Origin: Novosphingobium sediminis
GTDB taxonomy: Bacteria > Pseudomonadota > Alphaproteobacteria > Sphingomonadales > Sphingomonadaceae
DNA: 64,000 nt
Direction: 5' to 3'
Assembly: GCF_007991615.1 (NCBI RefSeq)
Contig: NZ_BJYR01000003.1
Location: 62,001-126,000, forward strand
This document shows positions 1 through 8,931 of the stretch, piece by piece. Within the stretch, counting starts at the first letter, position 1; each line of letters starts with the position of its first letter. The notes beneath the pieces are model-generated. The model was not told where the DNA came from. It ran no database searches and worked only from the letters and a program-made list of their open reading frames with translations. The position numbers were made by a program, and so were the translations under genes.

Positions 1-35
1 TAGTACCTAGGCAGGTTCAAGGAGAAACGGTTGCC

Positions 36-731
36 ATGCCGAGTGTGCTTTACGAGTTCGAGGATGGCCTCGCCACGATCACCATCGATGACGGCAAAGT
101 GAACGTGATGACGGCGGAGTTGCTTGGCGCGCTGTGCGGCGCGATCGACCGCGCCGCTGCAGATCGCGCGATGATCCTGCTCCGCTCGGGCCGGGACAGG
201 GTGTTTTCCGCAGGATTTGATGTGAAGCCCCTGATGAACCGCGATGCTTCGGCGAGCCGGACCATGGTTCAAGCGGGGATCAGGGCCATTCTCGCCCTGC
301 TCGAACACCCTTACCCGGTGATCGCCTTGTGCGGAGGCCATGTTTTTCCGATGGGCGCCTTCCTTCTGCTTGCAAGCGACGTGCGGATCGGCGCCGAAGG
401 AGACTACCGCATCGGACTCAATGAAGTGGCGATCGGCCTTGCCGTTCCGGATTTCGCTTTGGAACTGGCGGGTTACCGCCTCGCGCAGACCTGGCGTCAC
501 CGCGTCTGTGCGCTTGGCGAAATGCTGTCACCCGGCGATGCTGTCTCCGCCGGCTTCCTCGATCGGCTGGTGCCGCCCGATCATCTTGCCGCCGCCGCCA
601 ATGCTGTTGTGGTGCAGCTGAAGGGCATCGACATGGCCGCACACACCCAGACCAAGCAAGCGATGCGCGAGCGCGTCATACGTTCGATCCGGACTATCGC
701 CGGCGCGCGGCAACCCGAACACCAGTTCTAG
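36..731 (+). CDS. Enoyl-CoA hydratase/isomerase (crotonase) family protein
   Basis: A 231-residue cytosolic protein of the crotonase superfamily, which acts on acyl-CoA thioesters in beta-oxidation or aromatic-acid breakdown. The oxyanion-hole segment FSAGFD lies at residues 57-62 and the second glycine-rich segment at about 99-107. Aligned by eye with rat crotonase, the second catalytic glutamate is kept (E130, in the NEV segment), but the first (E144 in rat) falls on a phenylalanine, F109. The second oxyanion segment also lacks the usual GGG. It may therefore be an isomerase, thioesterase or other crotonase rather than a true hydratase. The start follows a good AAGGAG site. It ends 11 bases before the P460 gene and is probably co-transcribed with it. 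The family is clear; the substrate is unknown. Confidence 0.85.
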   Translation: MPSVLYEFEDGLATITIDDGKVNVMTAELLGALCGAIDRAAADRAMILLRSGRDRVFSAGFDVKPLMNRDASASRTMVQAGIRAILALLEHPYPVIALCGGHVFPMGAFLLLASDVRIGAEGDYRIGLNEVAIGLAVPDFALELAGYRLAQTWRHRVCALGEMLSPGDAVSAGFLDRLVPPDHLAAAANAVVVQLKGIDMAAHTQTKQAMRERVIRSIRTIAGARQPEHQF

Positions 732-742
732 GAGAATAAGCC

Positions 743-1324
743 ATGAAGTTGCCTCTGCTCGCTGCCGGTGCAGCCACGCTCGCCTTTGCCCTGCTCGGCA
801 CAACTGCCAACTCCCAAGCCACACCGCCCGCCGCCGCGCACTACACGGCGCAAGGTGAGCTCGAATTCCCGGCAGATTACCGCGAGTGGGTCTTCCTCAC
901 CTCGGGCGTCAACATGAACTACAGCGACGGTGAACTCGGGATGGACCACGACATGGTCGACAACGTGTTCGTCGATCCGCAGGCTTGGCGTGCTTTCAAG
1001 CAGACCGGTCACTGGCCTGACGGCACCGTGCTGGTCAAGGAACCGCGTGCCGGGGCTCACTCGGGTTCGATCAACAAGTCGGGCACGTTCCAGACCGAGC
1101 AGCGCTTTGGGCTGGAAGTCCATGTGAAGGATACGCACCGGTTCAAGGGTGGCTGGGCGTTCTTCAACTTCGCAGATGAGGCGCCGGCGCGCGTGGTACG
1201 GGCCGAAGCGCAATGCTATAGCTGCCATACCGAGCACGGCGCGGTCGATACCACGTTCGTCCAGTTCTATCCGACTGCGAAGCCCATCGCAGTCAAGGCC
1301 GGTTCGTTCGACGCGACCAAGTAG
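743..1324 (+). CDS. Cytochrome P460 family protein
   Basis: A 193-residue exported haem protein. Residues 1-26 form a signal peptide (charged start, Ala/Leu-rich core, cleavage near Ser-Gln-Ala). A single c-type haem motif C158-Y-S-C161-H162 lies near the C-terminus, as in cytochrome P460 proteins, which place their CxxCH late. Known P460 proteins act in the periplasm on hydroxylamine or nitric oxide and carry a lysine cross-link to the haem; K130, K135 or K100 could serve, but this cannot be settled by eye. The start has an AGGAGA site 6-7 bases upstream. The role here is unknown; the neighbouring crotonase gene gives no obvious metabolic link. Confidence 0.85.
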   Translation: MKLPLLAAGAATLAFALLGTTANSQATPPAAAHYTAQGELEFPADYREWVFLTSGVNMNYSDGELGMDHDMVDNVFVDPQAWRAFKQTGHWPDGTVLVKEPRAGAHSGSINKSGTFQTEQRFGLEVHVKDTHRFKGGWAFFNFADEAPARVVRAEAQCYSCHTEHGAVDTTFVQFYPTAKPIAVKAGSFDATK

Positions 1325-1331
1325 CGGCTGA

Positions 1332-1347
1332 CCCCGCGCACGCGGGG
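1332..1347 (+). terminator. GC hairpin after the P460 gene
   Basis: CCCCGC and GCGGGG form a perfect 6-bp stem around a 4-base loop, 7 bases after the P460 stop codon. There is no T-run after it, so it is either a weak or factor-assisted terminator or simply a 3'-end stabilising hairpin. Confidence 0.35.
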
Positions 1348-1378
1348 AAATGCGCCGCCGCATAATTGCCTGCCGCCC

Positions 1379-1395
1379 CGTCAGCCTCCCGTCAG
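1379..1395 (+). promoter_or_regulatory. Direct-repeat box upstream of the response regulator
   Basis: CGTCAG at 1379-1384 and again at 1390-1395: two identical half-sites one helical turn (11 bp) apart, ending 42 bp before the response-regulator start. OmpR-family regulators bind tandem half-sites with this spacing. The same arrangement recurs at 3124-3140 before the efflux adaptor gene, which supports autoregulation plus control of the pump. Confidence 0.6.
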
Positions 1396-1437
1396 GCCCG
1401 CTTGCTATTGCCCGCCCGCTGATGAAAGCAGGAAGCA

Positions 1438-2112
1438 ATGGCGCGGGTTCTGATCATCGAGGACAATGAGCGGCTGGCCAGGCTGATCGCCGATGGCCTC
1501 GCCGCACAAGGCCATGTCTGTGATGCAGTCCATTCGCTGGCTGCCGCAGAAGACGCACTGGCAGGCGCCCCGTTCGACGGGATCGTGCTTGATCTTGGCC
1601 TGCCCGATGGCGACGGCGTTGACTGGATGCGCGGGCACCACGGTCCGCGCCCGCCTATCCTCGTGCTGACGGCGCGAGATGCGCTGGAAGACCGCATTCG
1701 CGGCCTCGATGCGGGTGCCGACGACTATCTCCCCAAGCCATTCGCGATGAGCGAACTTGCGGCGCGGCTGCGGGCGCTGTTGCGGCGGCCGGGTGGACGG
1801 CAGGATGCCGTGCTTGTTCTCGGCAACGTCGCCTTCGATCCGGCAAGCCAGCAAGTCACTGTCGATGGCACCGCGCTCGACCTCACGCGCCGCGAGGCTG
1901 CCCTCATCGAACTCCTGCTGCGCCGCGCAGGCCAGGTGGTGCGCCGCGCGGTGATCGAGAGCAGCCTTTATACGTTCGACGAAGCCGTGACCCCCAACGC
2001 GGTCGAGGCCAATATCTCGCGTCTGCGCAGGAAGCTGGAGGATGCGGGAGCCGCACTCGAACTGCATACGATCCGCGGCGTGGGCTACATGGCACGGGCG
2101 CGCGGGGCATGA
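1438..2112 (+). CDS. OmpR-family response regulator (metal-efflux type)
   Basis: A 224-residue two-component regulator. The N-terminal receiver has the acidic pair E8/D9, the phosphoacceptor D52 (LDLGLPD), T78 and K100 (LPKPF). The C-terminal half is a winged helix of the OmpR/PhoB type ending in the usual RGVGYM segment. It has an AGGA ribosome site and overlaps the kinase gene by 4 bases (ATGA), so the two are co-translated. Placed directly before a heavy-metal RND operon, it is the likely activator of that operon, comparable to CusR or CzcR. The metal that triggers it cannot be read from the sequence. Confidence 0.93.
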   Translation: MARVLIIEDNERLARLIADGLAAQGHVCDAVHSLAAAEDALAGAPFDGIVLDLGLPDGDGVDWMRGHHGPRPPILVLTARDALEDRIRGLDAGADDYLPKPFAMSELAARLRALLRRPGGRQDAVLVLGNVAFDPASQQVTVDGTALDLTRREAALIELLLRRAGQVVRRAVIESSLYTFDEAVTPNAVEANISRLRRKLEDAGAALELHTIRGVGYMARARGA

Positions 2113-3134
2113 AGCGGCCTCCCTCGATCATCCGCCGCCTGACTGCGAGCCTTGCATGGGTCGGCGGCCTCGGCGCGCTGCTGCTGCTGATCGTGATCGG
2201 CATCGAATACCGCATCTCGTTCAGCAATCTGGGCGACCACGATGCGTTTGTCCGGGCGATCCACGAACTCAGCGAACACGTGCTGCTGCCAATGGCGGTG
2301 CTGATCCTGCCGATGGCACTCGCCGGACGCTGGGCGATCAAGAGCGGGGTCCGCCCACTGATCGATGCCGCAGCGCAAATCGATGCGCGCGCCGGGGAAA
2401 CCCGCGGGGTCCGCGTCGATACGACGGACTTTCCCATCGAAGCGCGTCCCTTTGCCGATGCGATCAACCGCGTGCTTGGCCGCATCGATGGCGCAGCCGC
2501 GCTGCATGAGGCGTTTGCCGCCGATATCGCGCACGAACTGCGCACACCGCTGACACTCCTTTCGCTCGAACTCGACCGGCTCGACCACCCGGACGCCGAA
2601 CGCATGCGCGGCGATGTGGCGCGGATGCGGCGGCTGATCGACCAGCTCATGCTGCTGGCCCAGATCGATGCCGACCACGCCGCGCAGATCACGCCGACGC
2701 AGGTCGATCTCAGCGATGTGGCCGGGGATGTCCTCGCTCAGCTTGCCCCGATTGCGCTCGACCAAGGGCTGCGGCTGGCGCTCGAGGCTGATGCGCCGGT
2801 TGTGGTGAACGGACGGCGTGAGGCCATCGGCGCGGCGCTGCGCAACCTGATCGAGAACGCGCTGCGGGCGAGCCCGGCAGGCGGCTGCGTGACTGTGCGA
2901 ACCGCTCACGGCGGCCTGATTGCTGTGCGTGATGAAGGACCGGGACTCTCGGCAGACCAACTGGCCGCTTTGACGCAGCGCCATCGCCGCGCCGATCACG
3001 CGAGCCGCGATGGCGCGGGGCTTGGCCTTGCCATTGTCGAACGCATCATGCGGGCACATGGCGGCACGCTGGAAACAAGCGCTGAGGCGCGCGAACTGAG
3101 GCTGCAGTTTCCGGCTGATGCCGCGTCAGGCTGA
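2109..3134 (+). CDS. Sensor histidine kinase
   Basis: A 341-residue inner-membrane kinase, partner of the preceding regulator. Two hydrophobic segments (about 16-33 and 58-73) flank a short periplasmic loop of about 25 residues. That loop is much smaller than the sensor domain of E. coli CusS, so the stimulus may be sensed within the membrane or through another protein. A HAMP-like linker follows, then the phosphoacceptor H-box (H142 in AHELRTP), an N-box (LRNLIENAL) and glycine boxes (DEGPGL and GAGLGLAI). Its last codons overlap the second CGTCAG repeat box. Confidence 0.92.
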   Translation: MKRPPSIIRRLTASLAWVGGLGALLLLIVIGIEYRISFSNLGDHDAFVRAIHELSEHVLLPMAVLILPMALAGRWAIKSGVRPLIDAAAQIDARAGETRGVRVDTTDFPIEARPFADAINRVLGRIDGAAALHEAFAADIAHELRTPLTLLSLELDRLDHPDAERMRGDVARMRRLIDQLMLLAQIDADHAAQITPTQVDLSDVAGDVLAQLAPIALDQGLRLALEADAPVVVNGRREAIGAALRNLIENALRASPAGGCVTVRTAHGGLIAVRDEGPGLSADQLAALTQRHRRADHASRDGAGLGLAIVERIMRAHGGTLETSAEARELRLQFPADAASG

Positions 3135-3140
3135 CGTCAG
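3124..3140 (+). promoter_or_regulatory. Direct-repeat box upstream of the efflux adaptor
   Basis: CGTCAG at 3124-3129 and 3135-3140, again 11 bp apart, straddling the kinase stop codon and ending 23 bp before the adaptor start. The 5-bp spacer keeps CT in the same place as in the box at 1379. It probably marks an internal promoter or activator site that lets the pump genes be induced above the level of the regulator genes. Confidence 0.6.
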
Positions 3141-3163
3141 CTTCACGAACTAGGGCGGGCACC

Positions 3164-4276
3164 ATGAAGCAGAATACCTTGATCCTGGGCGGCGCGGCCG
3201 CCGTGCTGCTCGCTGGCGGTGGCTGGTGGTGGATGACCTCTCATGGCGCAGGAACCGCTGCACCCGCCGTGAGCGCTGCGCCCAGCGCCGCCAAGGACGG
3301 CATGATCGCACTCTCCGCCGACCAGATGCACGCGCTTGGACTGACCCTTGCGGTCGCCACGGCTGCGCAGACAGTGCCAGTGGCCGAACTGCCAGCGCAG
3401 ATCATGCCGCAGCCCAATGCACGGGTTGCCGCCGCCGCGCAGTTTCCGGGAGTCATCACCCGCATCTTCGTCGTCAACGGGCAGGACGTGACCGCGGGCC
3501 AACCGCTCGCCACCATCGCGAGCCGCGACATGGTGAGCCTGACCGCCGAACTCGCCCGCGCTCGCGCCCGGCAGAACGTCGCACGCTCTCAAGCCGCAAG
3601 GCTCGGCCAGCTGGCGCGCGAGGGCATCATTGCCCCCGCCCGCGCCGATGAAGCTGCCTCGGTGGCGCGGCAGGCCGATATCGATGTGGGCGAGCAGGCG
3701 CGGCTGATCGGCCTCGTCCCCGGCGGACGTGCGGGCGGCGCGGGCTATACGCTCAGCGCTCCCATTAGCGGCCGGATCAGCGCAATGAGCGCGGAGACCG
3801 GCAAGGCCGTCGATCCCACGATGGCGCCTTTCGTCATAGATGGCGGCGGGCCGCTGCAAGTCACCGCACAGCTGCCCGAGCGGCTTCTGGCGACCGTGAA
3901 GCCCGGCATGTCCGTGCGCATCGGTACGGTTTCGGGAACCGTCACGGCGGTCGGCAAATCGCTCGATCCGGCAACCCGCTCCGCCACCGTCAGCGCGATA
4001 ATCCCTGCTGGCAGCGCGGTGGCTGGCAGCGCAACGGCCATCGGCATCGAAGGCCCGGCCCCCACGGGCGCGGTGCGCATTCCGGTTGCGGCGCTCGGCG
4101 AAGTGAACGGCAGCAAGGTCGTCTTTGTCGCGGTGCGGGGCGGCGTGCGCGCACGGCCGGTAACGGTTGCCGGCGTTTCCGGCGAAAGCGCGGTCATCAC
4201 CAAGGGCCTCGCGCCCGGCGACCGCGTTGCCGCAAGCAGTGTGAGCGAGCTTTCGACGCTCGCCGGCGCCAACTGA
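3164..4276 (+). CDS. RND efflux periplasmic adaptor (HME type)
   Basis: A 370-residue membrane-fusion protein that links the inner-membrane pump to the outer-membrane channel. Residues 1-16 are an uncleaved anchor or signal segment, followed by an Ala/Pro linker. The middle holds the lipoyl/barrel-sandwich halves (FPGVITRIFVVNGQDVTAGQPLATI near 104-128 and the partner YTLSAPISGRI near 197) around a short helical hairpin rich in Ala and Arg. Beta-barrel and membrane-proximal domains complete the C-terminus. It is shorter than E. coli CusB and has no obvious C-terminal metal-binding extension. The next gene starts 13 bases downstream. Confidence 0.9.
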   Translation: MKQNTLILGGAAAVLLAGGGWWWMTSHGAGTAAPAVSAAPSAAKDGMIALSADQMHALGLTLAVATAAQTVPVAELPAQIMPQPNARVAAAAQFPGVITRIFVVNGQDVTAGQPLATIASRDMVSLTAELARARARQNVARSQAARLGQLAREGIIAPARADEAASVARQADIDVGEQARLIGLVPGGRAGGAGYTLSAPISGRISAMSAETGKAVDPTMAPFVIDGGGPLQVTAQLPERLLATVKPGMSVRIGTVSGTVTAVGKSLDPATRSATVSAIIPAGSAVAGSATAIGIEGPAPTGAVRIPVAALGEVNGSKVVFVAVRGGVRARPVTVAGVSGESAVITKGLAPGDRVAASSVSELSTLAGAN

Positions 4277-4289
4277 CCGCGCCCGCACG

Positions 4290-7200
4290 ATGCTCCGCGA
4301 ACTTCTCGCCAAGGCGCTGTCCTTCCGTTTCCTCGTGCTGGCGGCCGCGCTTGTGGTCGCCGGGATCGGCGGCTGGACCTTCGCGAACCTGCCCATTGAT
4401 GCCTATCCGGATATCGCGCCGACGCAGGTGAAGATCATCCTCAAGGCACCGGGCATGACCCCCGACGAGGTCGAAACGCGCATTCTTGCGCCGATCGAGC
4501 AGGAAATGCTGGGTCTGCCCAAGCAGGCCGTCCTTCGCGCGACCGCCAAGTACGCCATCGCCGACATCACCATCGACTTCATCGACGGCACCGACATCTA
4601 CTGGGCGCGCCAGCAGGTGAGCGAGCGGCTGGCCGGCGTGATGGGCGATCTCCCCGCAGGCGTGAACGGCGGACTTGCTCCGATTTCCACGCCGCTTTCC
4701 GAACTCTTCATGTTCACAATCGACGGCCCGCAAAGCCTGGAGGCGCGGCGTACCGTGCTCGACTGGACCATCCGTCCGGCCCTGCGCACCGTACCGGGTG
4801 TCGCAGACGTCAATGCGCTCGGCGGCTATGTGCGCACCTTCGAAGTACGGCCAGACCCGCTCGCGCTCGGCGCTGCGGGGCTGACCATGGCCGACGTGAA
4901 GGCAGCCGTCGAAAGCGGCAATCGCAACGATGGCGCTGGCCGCCTTGCCAATGGCGAGAACGCGCTGATCGTGCGGGCAGTCGGCGCGATCAAGACGCTC
5001 GATGATCTGCGCGCGCTGGTGCTCCATGCCCCCGGTGGCCGCGTGCTGCGGCTAGGCGATGTCGCCACGATCAGCAATGGCAGCCTGACCCGCTACGGCG
5101 CGGTTACTGCGGACGGGCATGGCGAGACAGTCGAAGGCCTGGTCATCGCCCTGCGCGGTGCGGATGCCCGCAAAGTCGTCACCGGGGTGAAAGAGCGGCT
5201 CGCTGAACTGAAGCACAACCTGCCGCCGGGCATGACGATCAACGTGTTCTACGACCGTTCGGACCTGATCGCCCGCGCCGTCGGCACGGTGGAGGAAGCG
5301 CTGCTCGAGGCGACGATCCTTGTCGTCGTCCTGCTGGTCGTGTTCCTCGGCGATTGGCGCGCGGCAGCGATCGTGGCGACGACATTGCCGATGGCCGCGC
5401 TCATCTGCTTCATCCTCATGCGCGGCTGGGGCCTTACCGCGAACCTGATGAGCCTCGGCGGTCTGGCGATTGCCATCGGCATGCTGGTCGATGGCGCGGT
5501 CGTGGTGGTCGAGAACGTGGTCGAGCGGCTTTCGGCCGCCCGCGCCGAAGACCAGTCTCCGCGCCTGCACCACGTGTTCCGTGCTACCAGCGACGTGATC
5601 GTGCCGGTCTCGGCAGGGCTCCTCATCATCGCGCTCGTGTTCCTGCCGCTGGTCTCGCTCGAAGGCCTCGAGGGCAAGCTTTTCGCTCCTGTTGCGCTGA
5701 CGATCATCTTCGCGCTGGTGGCGGCGCTGCTGCTGGCGCTGACGCTGGTGCCGGTACTTGCCTCGCTCGGCCTCAAGTCTGGCGTGCATGGCGAACCGTG
5801 GCTGATGCGCCAGCTTGCCCCGCGCTACAGCGCACTACTGGGCGCAGCCTTCGCACGGCAGAAGCTGGTCTATGGTGTTGCCGGCCTCGGCCTTGCCGCC
5901 GCCGTCGTCGCCTATGGCGCGGTCGGCAAGACCTTCATGCCGCAGATGGACGAGGGCAGCGTGATCGCCCAGCTGGTCAAGAGCCCCTCCATCGGCCTTG
6001 CCCACTCAGTCGCCGGAGACATGGCCGCGCAGCGCGTTCTGAAGGCCAAAGTGCCCGAAGTGGACCGCGTAATATCCCGCGTCGGCGCCGATGAGCTTGG
6101 CCTCGATCCCATGGGTCTTAACGAGACCGACACGTTCATCACGCTGAAGCCGCAGAGCGAATGGCGCGGCAGCAAGGAAGCGATCATCGAAGACATGCGC
6201 CATGCGATGGCCCTCCTCCCCGGCATCAGTGCCAGCTTTACCCAGCCCATCGAGATGCGCGTCTCCGAAATGCTCACCGGATCTCGCGGAGATCTGGCGG
6301 TCAAGATCTTCGGACCCGATGGCGCGACGCTCGGCAAGCTTGCGGGCCAGATCGAGGGAATCCTCAAGGCAACGCGCGGCGCGACCGAAGTGATGACCGT
6401 TGCCAACGACCGGGTCGATTATCTCCAGATCGATATCGATCGCCTCGCCGCCGGGCGCGCCGGGCTTTCGGTCGACGCCATCGAAGACACCCTGCGCGGC
6501 CAGCTTGAAGGCGTGCGCGCTGGCGTGGTGGCGGAAGGCAACCGGCGCATTCCCATCGTCATGCGCGGGGCCGGCGGCGTCGAGGCCAATCCGGCCGCCT
6601 TTTCCGATACCCTGCTGCGCGGTGCTGATGGCCAAACCGTCCGACTGAGCGATGTCGCGCATGTCCACCCGGTCGCCGGACCGGTAAAGATCGATCACGA
6701 AAACGGCTCGCGGTACGCCCTCGTGCAGGCCTTCGTCTCGGGCCGCGATCTCGTCGGCTACGTGGAGGAAGCCAAAGCCGCCGTGCAAGCCAAGGTGCCG
6801 ATGCCCGCAGGTTACCGCGTGGTGTGGGGCGGCCAGTTCGAGAACCAGCAGCGCGCCGCTGCGCGGCTTTCGCTGGTGGTTCCGGCGGCGCTGCTGCTGA
6901 TCTTCTTCGTGCTGCTCGCCACACTCCGCTCGCTGCGTGCGGCGCTGCTGATCCTCGTCAACATTCCCTTCGCGATGGTCGGCGGGATTGTCGCGCTCTG
7001 GGCGGCTGGGCAGTACCTTTCGGTGCCAGCCTCGGTCGGCTTCATCGCGCTGCTCGGCATTGCGGTGCTCAACGGGCTCGTGCTGGTTTCCTACTTCCGC
7101 CAGCTCAGGGCCGAGGGCGTGCCCATGGCCGAAGCCGTTCGGCTGGGCGCCGAACGCCGCCTGCGCCCGGTGCTGATGACGGCGAGCATTACCGCCTTCG

Positions 7201-7367
7201 GGCTCGTGCCGCTGCTCTTCGCGACCGGCCCCGGCTCCGAAATCCAGCAGCCGCTTGCGATCGTGGTGATCGGTGGGCTGGTCAGCTCCACCCTGCTGAC
7301 GCTGGTGCTGCTGCCGATCCTGTTCGAACGCTTTGGCGAAAGCCCCGAGGAACGTGCCAATGGCTGA
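4290..7367 (+). CDS. Heavy-metal efflux RND permease (CusA/CzcA family)
   Basis: A 1025-residue inner-membrane proton-driven pump. Twelve transmembrane segments are evident in the usual 1+5+1+5 layout, with two large periplasmic loops. HME-family marks include the N-terminal LPIDAYPDIAPTQV, APIEQEM, and the DGAVVVVENV motif in transmembrane helix 4 (near residue 400), whose acidic residue belongs to the proton relay. Methionines are plentiful around IEMRVSEMLTG in the second porter region, which would suit Cu(I)/Ag(I), but Co/Zn/Cd cannot be excluded. It overlaps the next gene by 8 bases. Confidence 0.95.
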   Translation: MLRELLAKALSFRFLVLAAALVVAGIGGWTFANLPIDAYPDIAPTQVKIILKAPGMTPDEVETRILAPIEQEMLGLPKQAVLRATAKYAIADITIDFIDGTDIYWARQQVSERLAGVMGDLPAGVNGGLAPISTPLSELFMFTIDGPQSLEARRTVLDWTIRPALRTVPGVADVNALGGYVRTFEVRPDPLALGAAGLTMADVKAAVESGNRNDGAGRLANGENALIVRAVGAIKTLDDLRALVLHAPGGRVLRLGDVATISNGSLTRYGAVTADGHGETVEGLVIALRGADARKVVTGVKERLAELKHNLPPGMTINVFYDRSDLIARAVGTVEEALLEATILVVVLLVVFLGDWRAAAIVATTLPMAALICFILMRGWGLTANLMSLGGLAIAIGMLVDGAVVVVENVVERLSAARAEDQSPRLHHVFRATSDVIVPVSAGLLIIALVFLPLVSLEGLEGKLFAPVALTIIFALVAALLLALTLVPVLASLGLKSGVHGEPWLMRQLAPRYSALLGAAFARQKLVYGVAGLGLAAAVVAYGAVGKTFMPQMDEGSVIAQLVKSPSIGLAHSVAGDMAAQRVLKAKVPEVDRVISRVGADELGLDPMGLNETDTFITLKPQSEWRGSKEAIIEDMRHAMALLPGISASFTQPIEMRVSEMLTGSRGDLAVKIFGPDGATLGKLAGQIEGILKATRGATEVMTVANDRVDYLQIDIDRLAAGRAGLSVDAIEDTLRGQLEGVRAGVVAEGNRRIPIVMRGAGGVEANPAAFSDTLLRGADGQTVRLSDVAHVHPVAGPVKIDHENGSRYALVQAFVSGRDLVGYVEEAKAAVQAKVPMPAGYRVVWGGQFENQQRAAARLSLVVPAALLLIFFVLLATLRSLRAALLILVNIPFAMVGGIVALWAAGQYLSVPASVGFIALLGIAVLNGLVLVSYFRQLRAEGVPMAEAVRLGAERRLRPVLMTASITAFGLVPLLFATGPGSEIQQPLAIVVIGGLVSSTLLTLVLLPILFERFGESPEERANG

Positions 7368-7659
7368 CGTGCTGCTCACTCTTCACTGCGCCGCTGCTGA
7401 TGCCGAAGTGATCGGCGAAGCGCTGCGCGCTGCGCTGCAGACGCCGGTGCATGTGCGCGCCGAGGCCGTGCTGGGGCTCGATTTCTCCGATGCAACGACC
7501 GCGGAGCGCGTGACCGCACGGCTGGATCGGCGGGCGATTGAACTCGTCCTGCCCGAGGGCGACATTCCGGAAGCCCTCGGCATCCTTGGCCGCGTGCGGC
7601 GGAGCGGGGCGGTGCGCTGGTATACCAGCGCTGTGCTTGAACGGGGGCGCGTGGCATGA
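7360..7659 (+). CDS. DUF3240 family protein
   Basis: A 99-residue small protein of the DUF3240 family, commonly found directly after CusA/CzcA-type pumps and thought to be a cytosolic ferredoxin-fold helper of unknown action. The frame stays open upstream to a TTG at 7333, but the ATG at 7360 is preferred: it follows a GAGGA site, overlaps the pump stop codon and gives MADVLLTLHC, the typical beginning. It overlaps the TolC-like gene by 4 bases (ATGA), so it is translated as part of the same unit. Confidence 0.8.
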   Translation: MADVLLTLHCAAADAEVIGEALRAALQTPVHVRAEAVLGLDFSDATTAERVTARLDRRAIELVLPEGDIPEALGILGRVRRSGAVRWYTSAVLERGRVA

Positions 7660-8930
7660 TCCGCGCCGCCTTGTTCGCCGCCGTGCTGCTGCCCGGCCTC
7701 GCCTTCGCGCAGGCCGCTCCCGCGCTCGACCAGCGCGCTGATCTGCCGCCTGCGCCGCTCGTCAGCGAAGCGCTGGACAGCTACCCCGGTGTGCTGTCAG
7801 CCGCCGCACGCATCGATGCCGCGCGGGCGCAGGCGGGCGCCTTGGCGCGGGGGCCGCAGGAAGTCTCGATTCAGGCGACAGCGCTCCAGCGCGCGGTCGA
7901 TCGCGAGGGCAGGTTCGCCGAATTCGACGCAACCGTGACGCGCCCCTTCCGCCTGCCCGGCAAGGCTACGCTTGATCGCAAGACCGGCGCGGCAGGGGTT
8001 GCCTTCGCGCAGAACCAGATGGCCGATGCGCGCCATCAGGCCGCGCTTGCCTTGTCCGAGCAATGGTTCGACTGGGTTGAGGCCGGTGCCCTCGCCGCTA
8101 GCGACGCCGCCAATATCGCCAACCTCGAACGCGCGCTTGGCGCGATCGAGCGGCGGGCGGCGCTGCGCGACGCGGCAGCGCTGGATGTCGATCAGGCGCG
8201 GGCAGCGCTGTCCCGCGCCCGCGGCCAGCGCGCTGACGCTCTTGCCCGCGCAGCCGAGGCACGCGCCCGGCTTGCCGCCACCTTCCCAAGCATCCCCCTG
8301 CCGCCTGCCCCCCCTGCCCCGACGGCGCCGGCCGAGCCGCCGATGGGCTTCGATGCGCTGGCCCGGCTGGTCATCGAACGCAGCCACGAAATCGGCGCCG
8401 CACAGGCCATGGCCGATCGCGAAGGCTTTGCCGCCGATCGTGCCCGCGCTGAGCGCCATGCCGATCCCTCGTTCGGGGTTCGCGCGTTCAGCGAACGCGG
8501 CGGCATGGAACGCGGCCTCGGCGTTGTCGCCACGATGCCGCTTGGCGGAGGATACCGGCGCTTTCAGGCCGAGGAAGCTTCCGCCAATGCCCGTGCCGCG
8601 GCGCAGGATCTTGCCGGAGTCCAGCGTTCGGTGGCCGCGATGGCGGCTGCAGATCGTGCGCTTGCCGAAACCCGGCTGACCGGTTGGCAGGCGCTGGCGC
8701 AATCAGCCGAGGCGGCAAACGCCGTGGCGGACCGCACCATCGCTGGCGGCAAGCTCGGCGCGATCGATCTTGCGGATGTGCTCTTCGCCCAGCGCCAGGC
8801 GAACGACGCGCGGCGCGAGGAAATCGCCGCGCGCCTTGCCGCGCTGCGCGCGATCCTCAAGCTGGAGATCGATTCCCACGTGGTCTGGATCGATGCCGAC
8901 GACCACGGGGAACCGAGCCCGGCGCCCTAA
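7656..8930 (+). CDS. TolC-family outer-membrane efflux protein
   Basis: A 424-residue outer-membrane channel subunit that completes the tripartite metal pump. Residues 1-19 form a signal peptide ending in AFAQA. The rest is Ala/Arg-rich helical sequence in two repeats, as in outer-membrane factors of HME systems. It has no lipobox cysteine, unlike the NodT-type protein at 34534. Its stop codon is separated by a single base from the stop codon of the convergent monooxygenase gene, and I see no terminator there. Confidence 0.88.
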   Translation: MIRAALFAAVLLPGLAFAQAAPALDQRADLPPAPLVSEALDSYPGVLSAAARIDAARAQAGALARGPQEVSIQATALQRAVDREGRFAEFDATVTRPFRLPGKATLDRKTGAAGVAFAQNQMADARHQAALALSEQWFDWVEAGALAASDAANIANLERALGAIERRAALRDAAALDVDQARAALSRARGQRADALARAAEARARLAATFPSIPLPPAPPAPTAPAEPPMGFDALARLVIERSHEIGAAQAMADREGFAADRARAERHADPSFGVRAFSERGGMERGLGVVATMPLGGGYRRFQAEEASANARAAAQDLAGVQRSVAAMAAADRALAETRLTGWQALAQSAEAANAVADRTIAGGKLGAIDLADVLFAQRQANDARREEIAARLAALRAILKLEIDSHVVWIDADDHGEPSPAP

Positions 8931-8931
8931 T

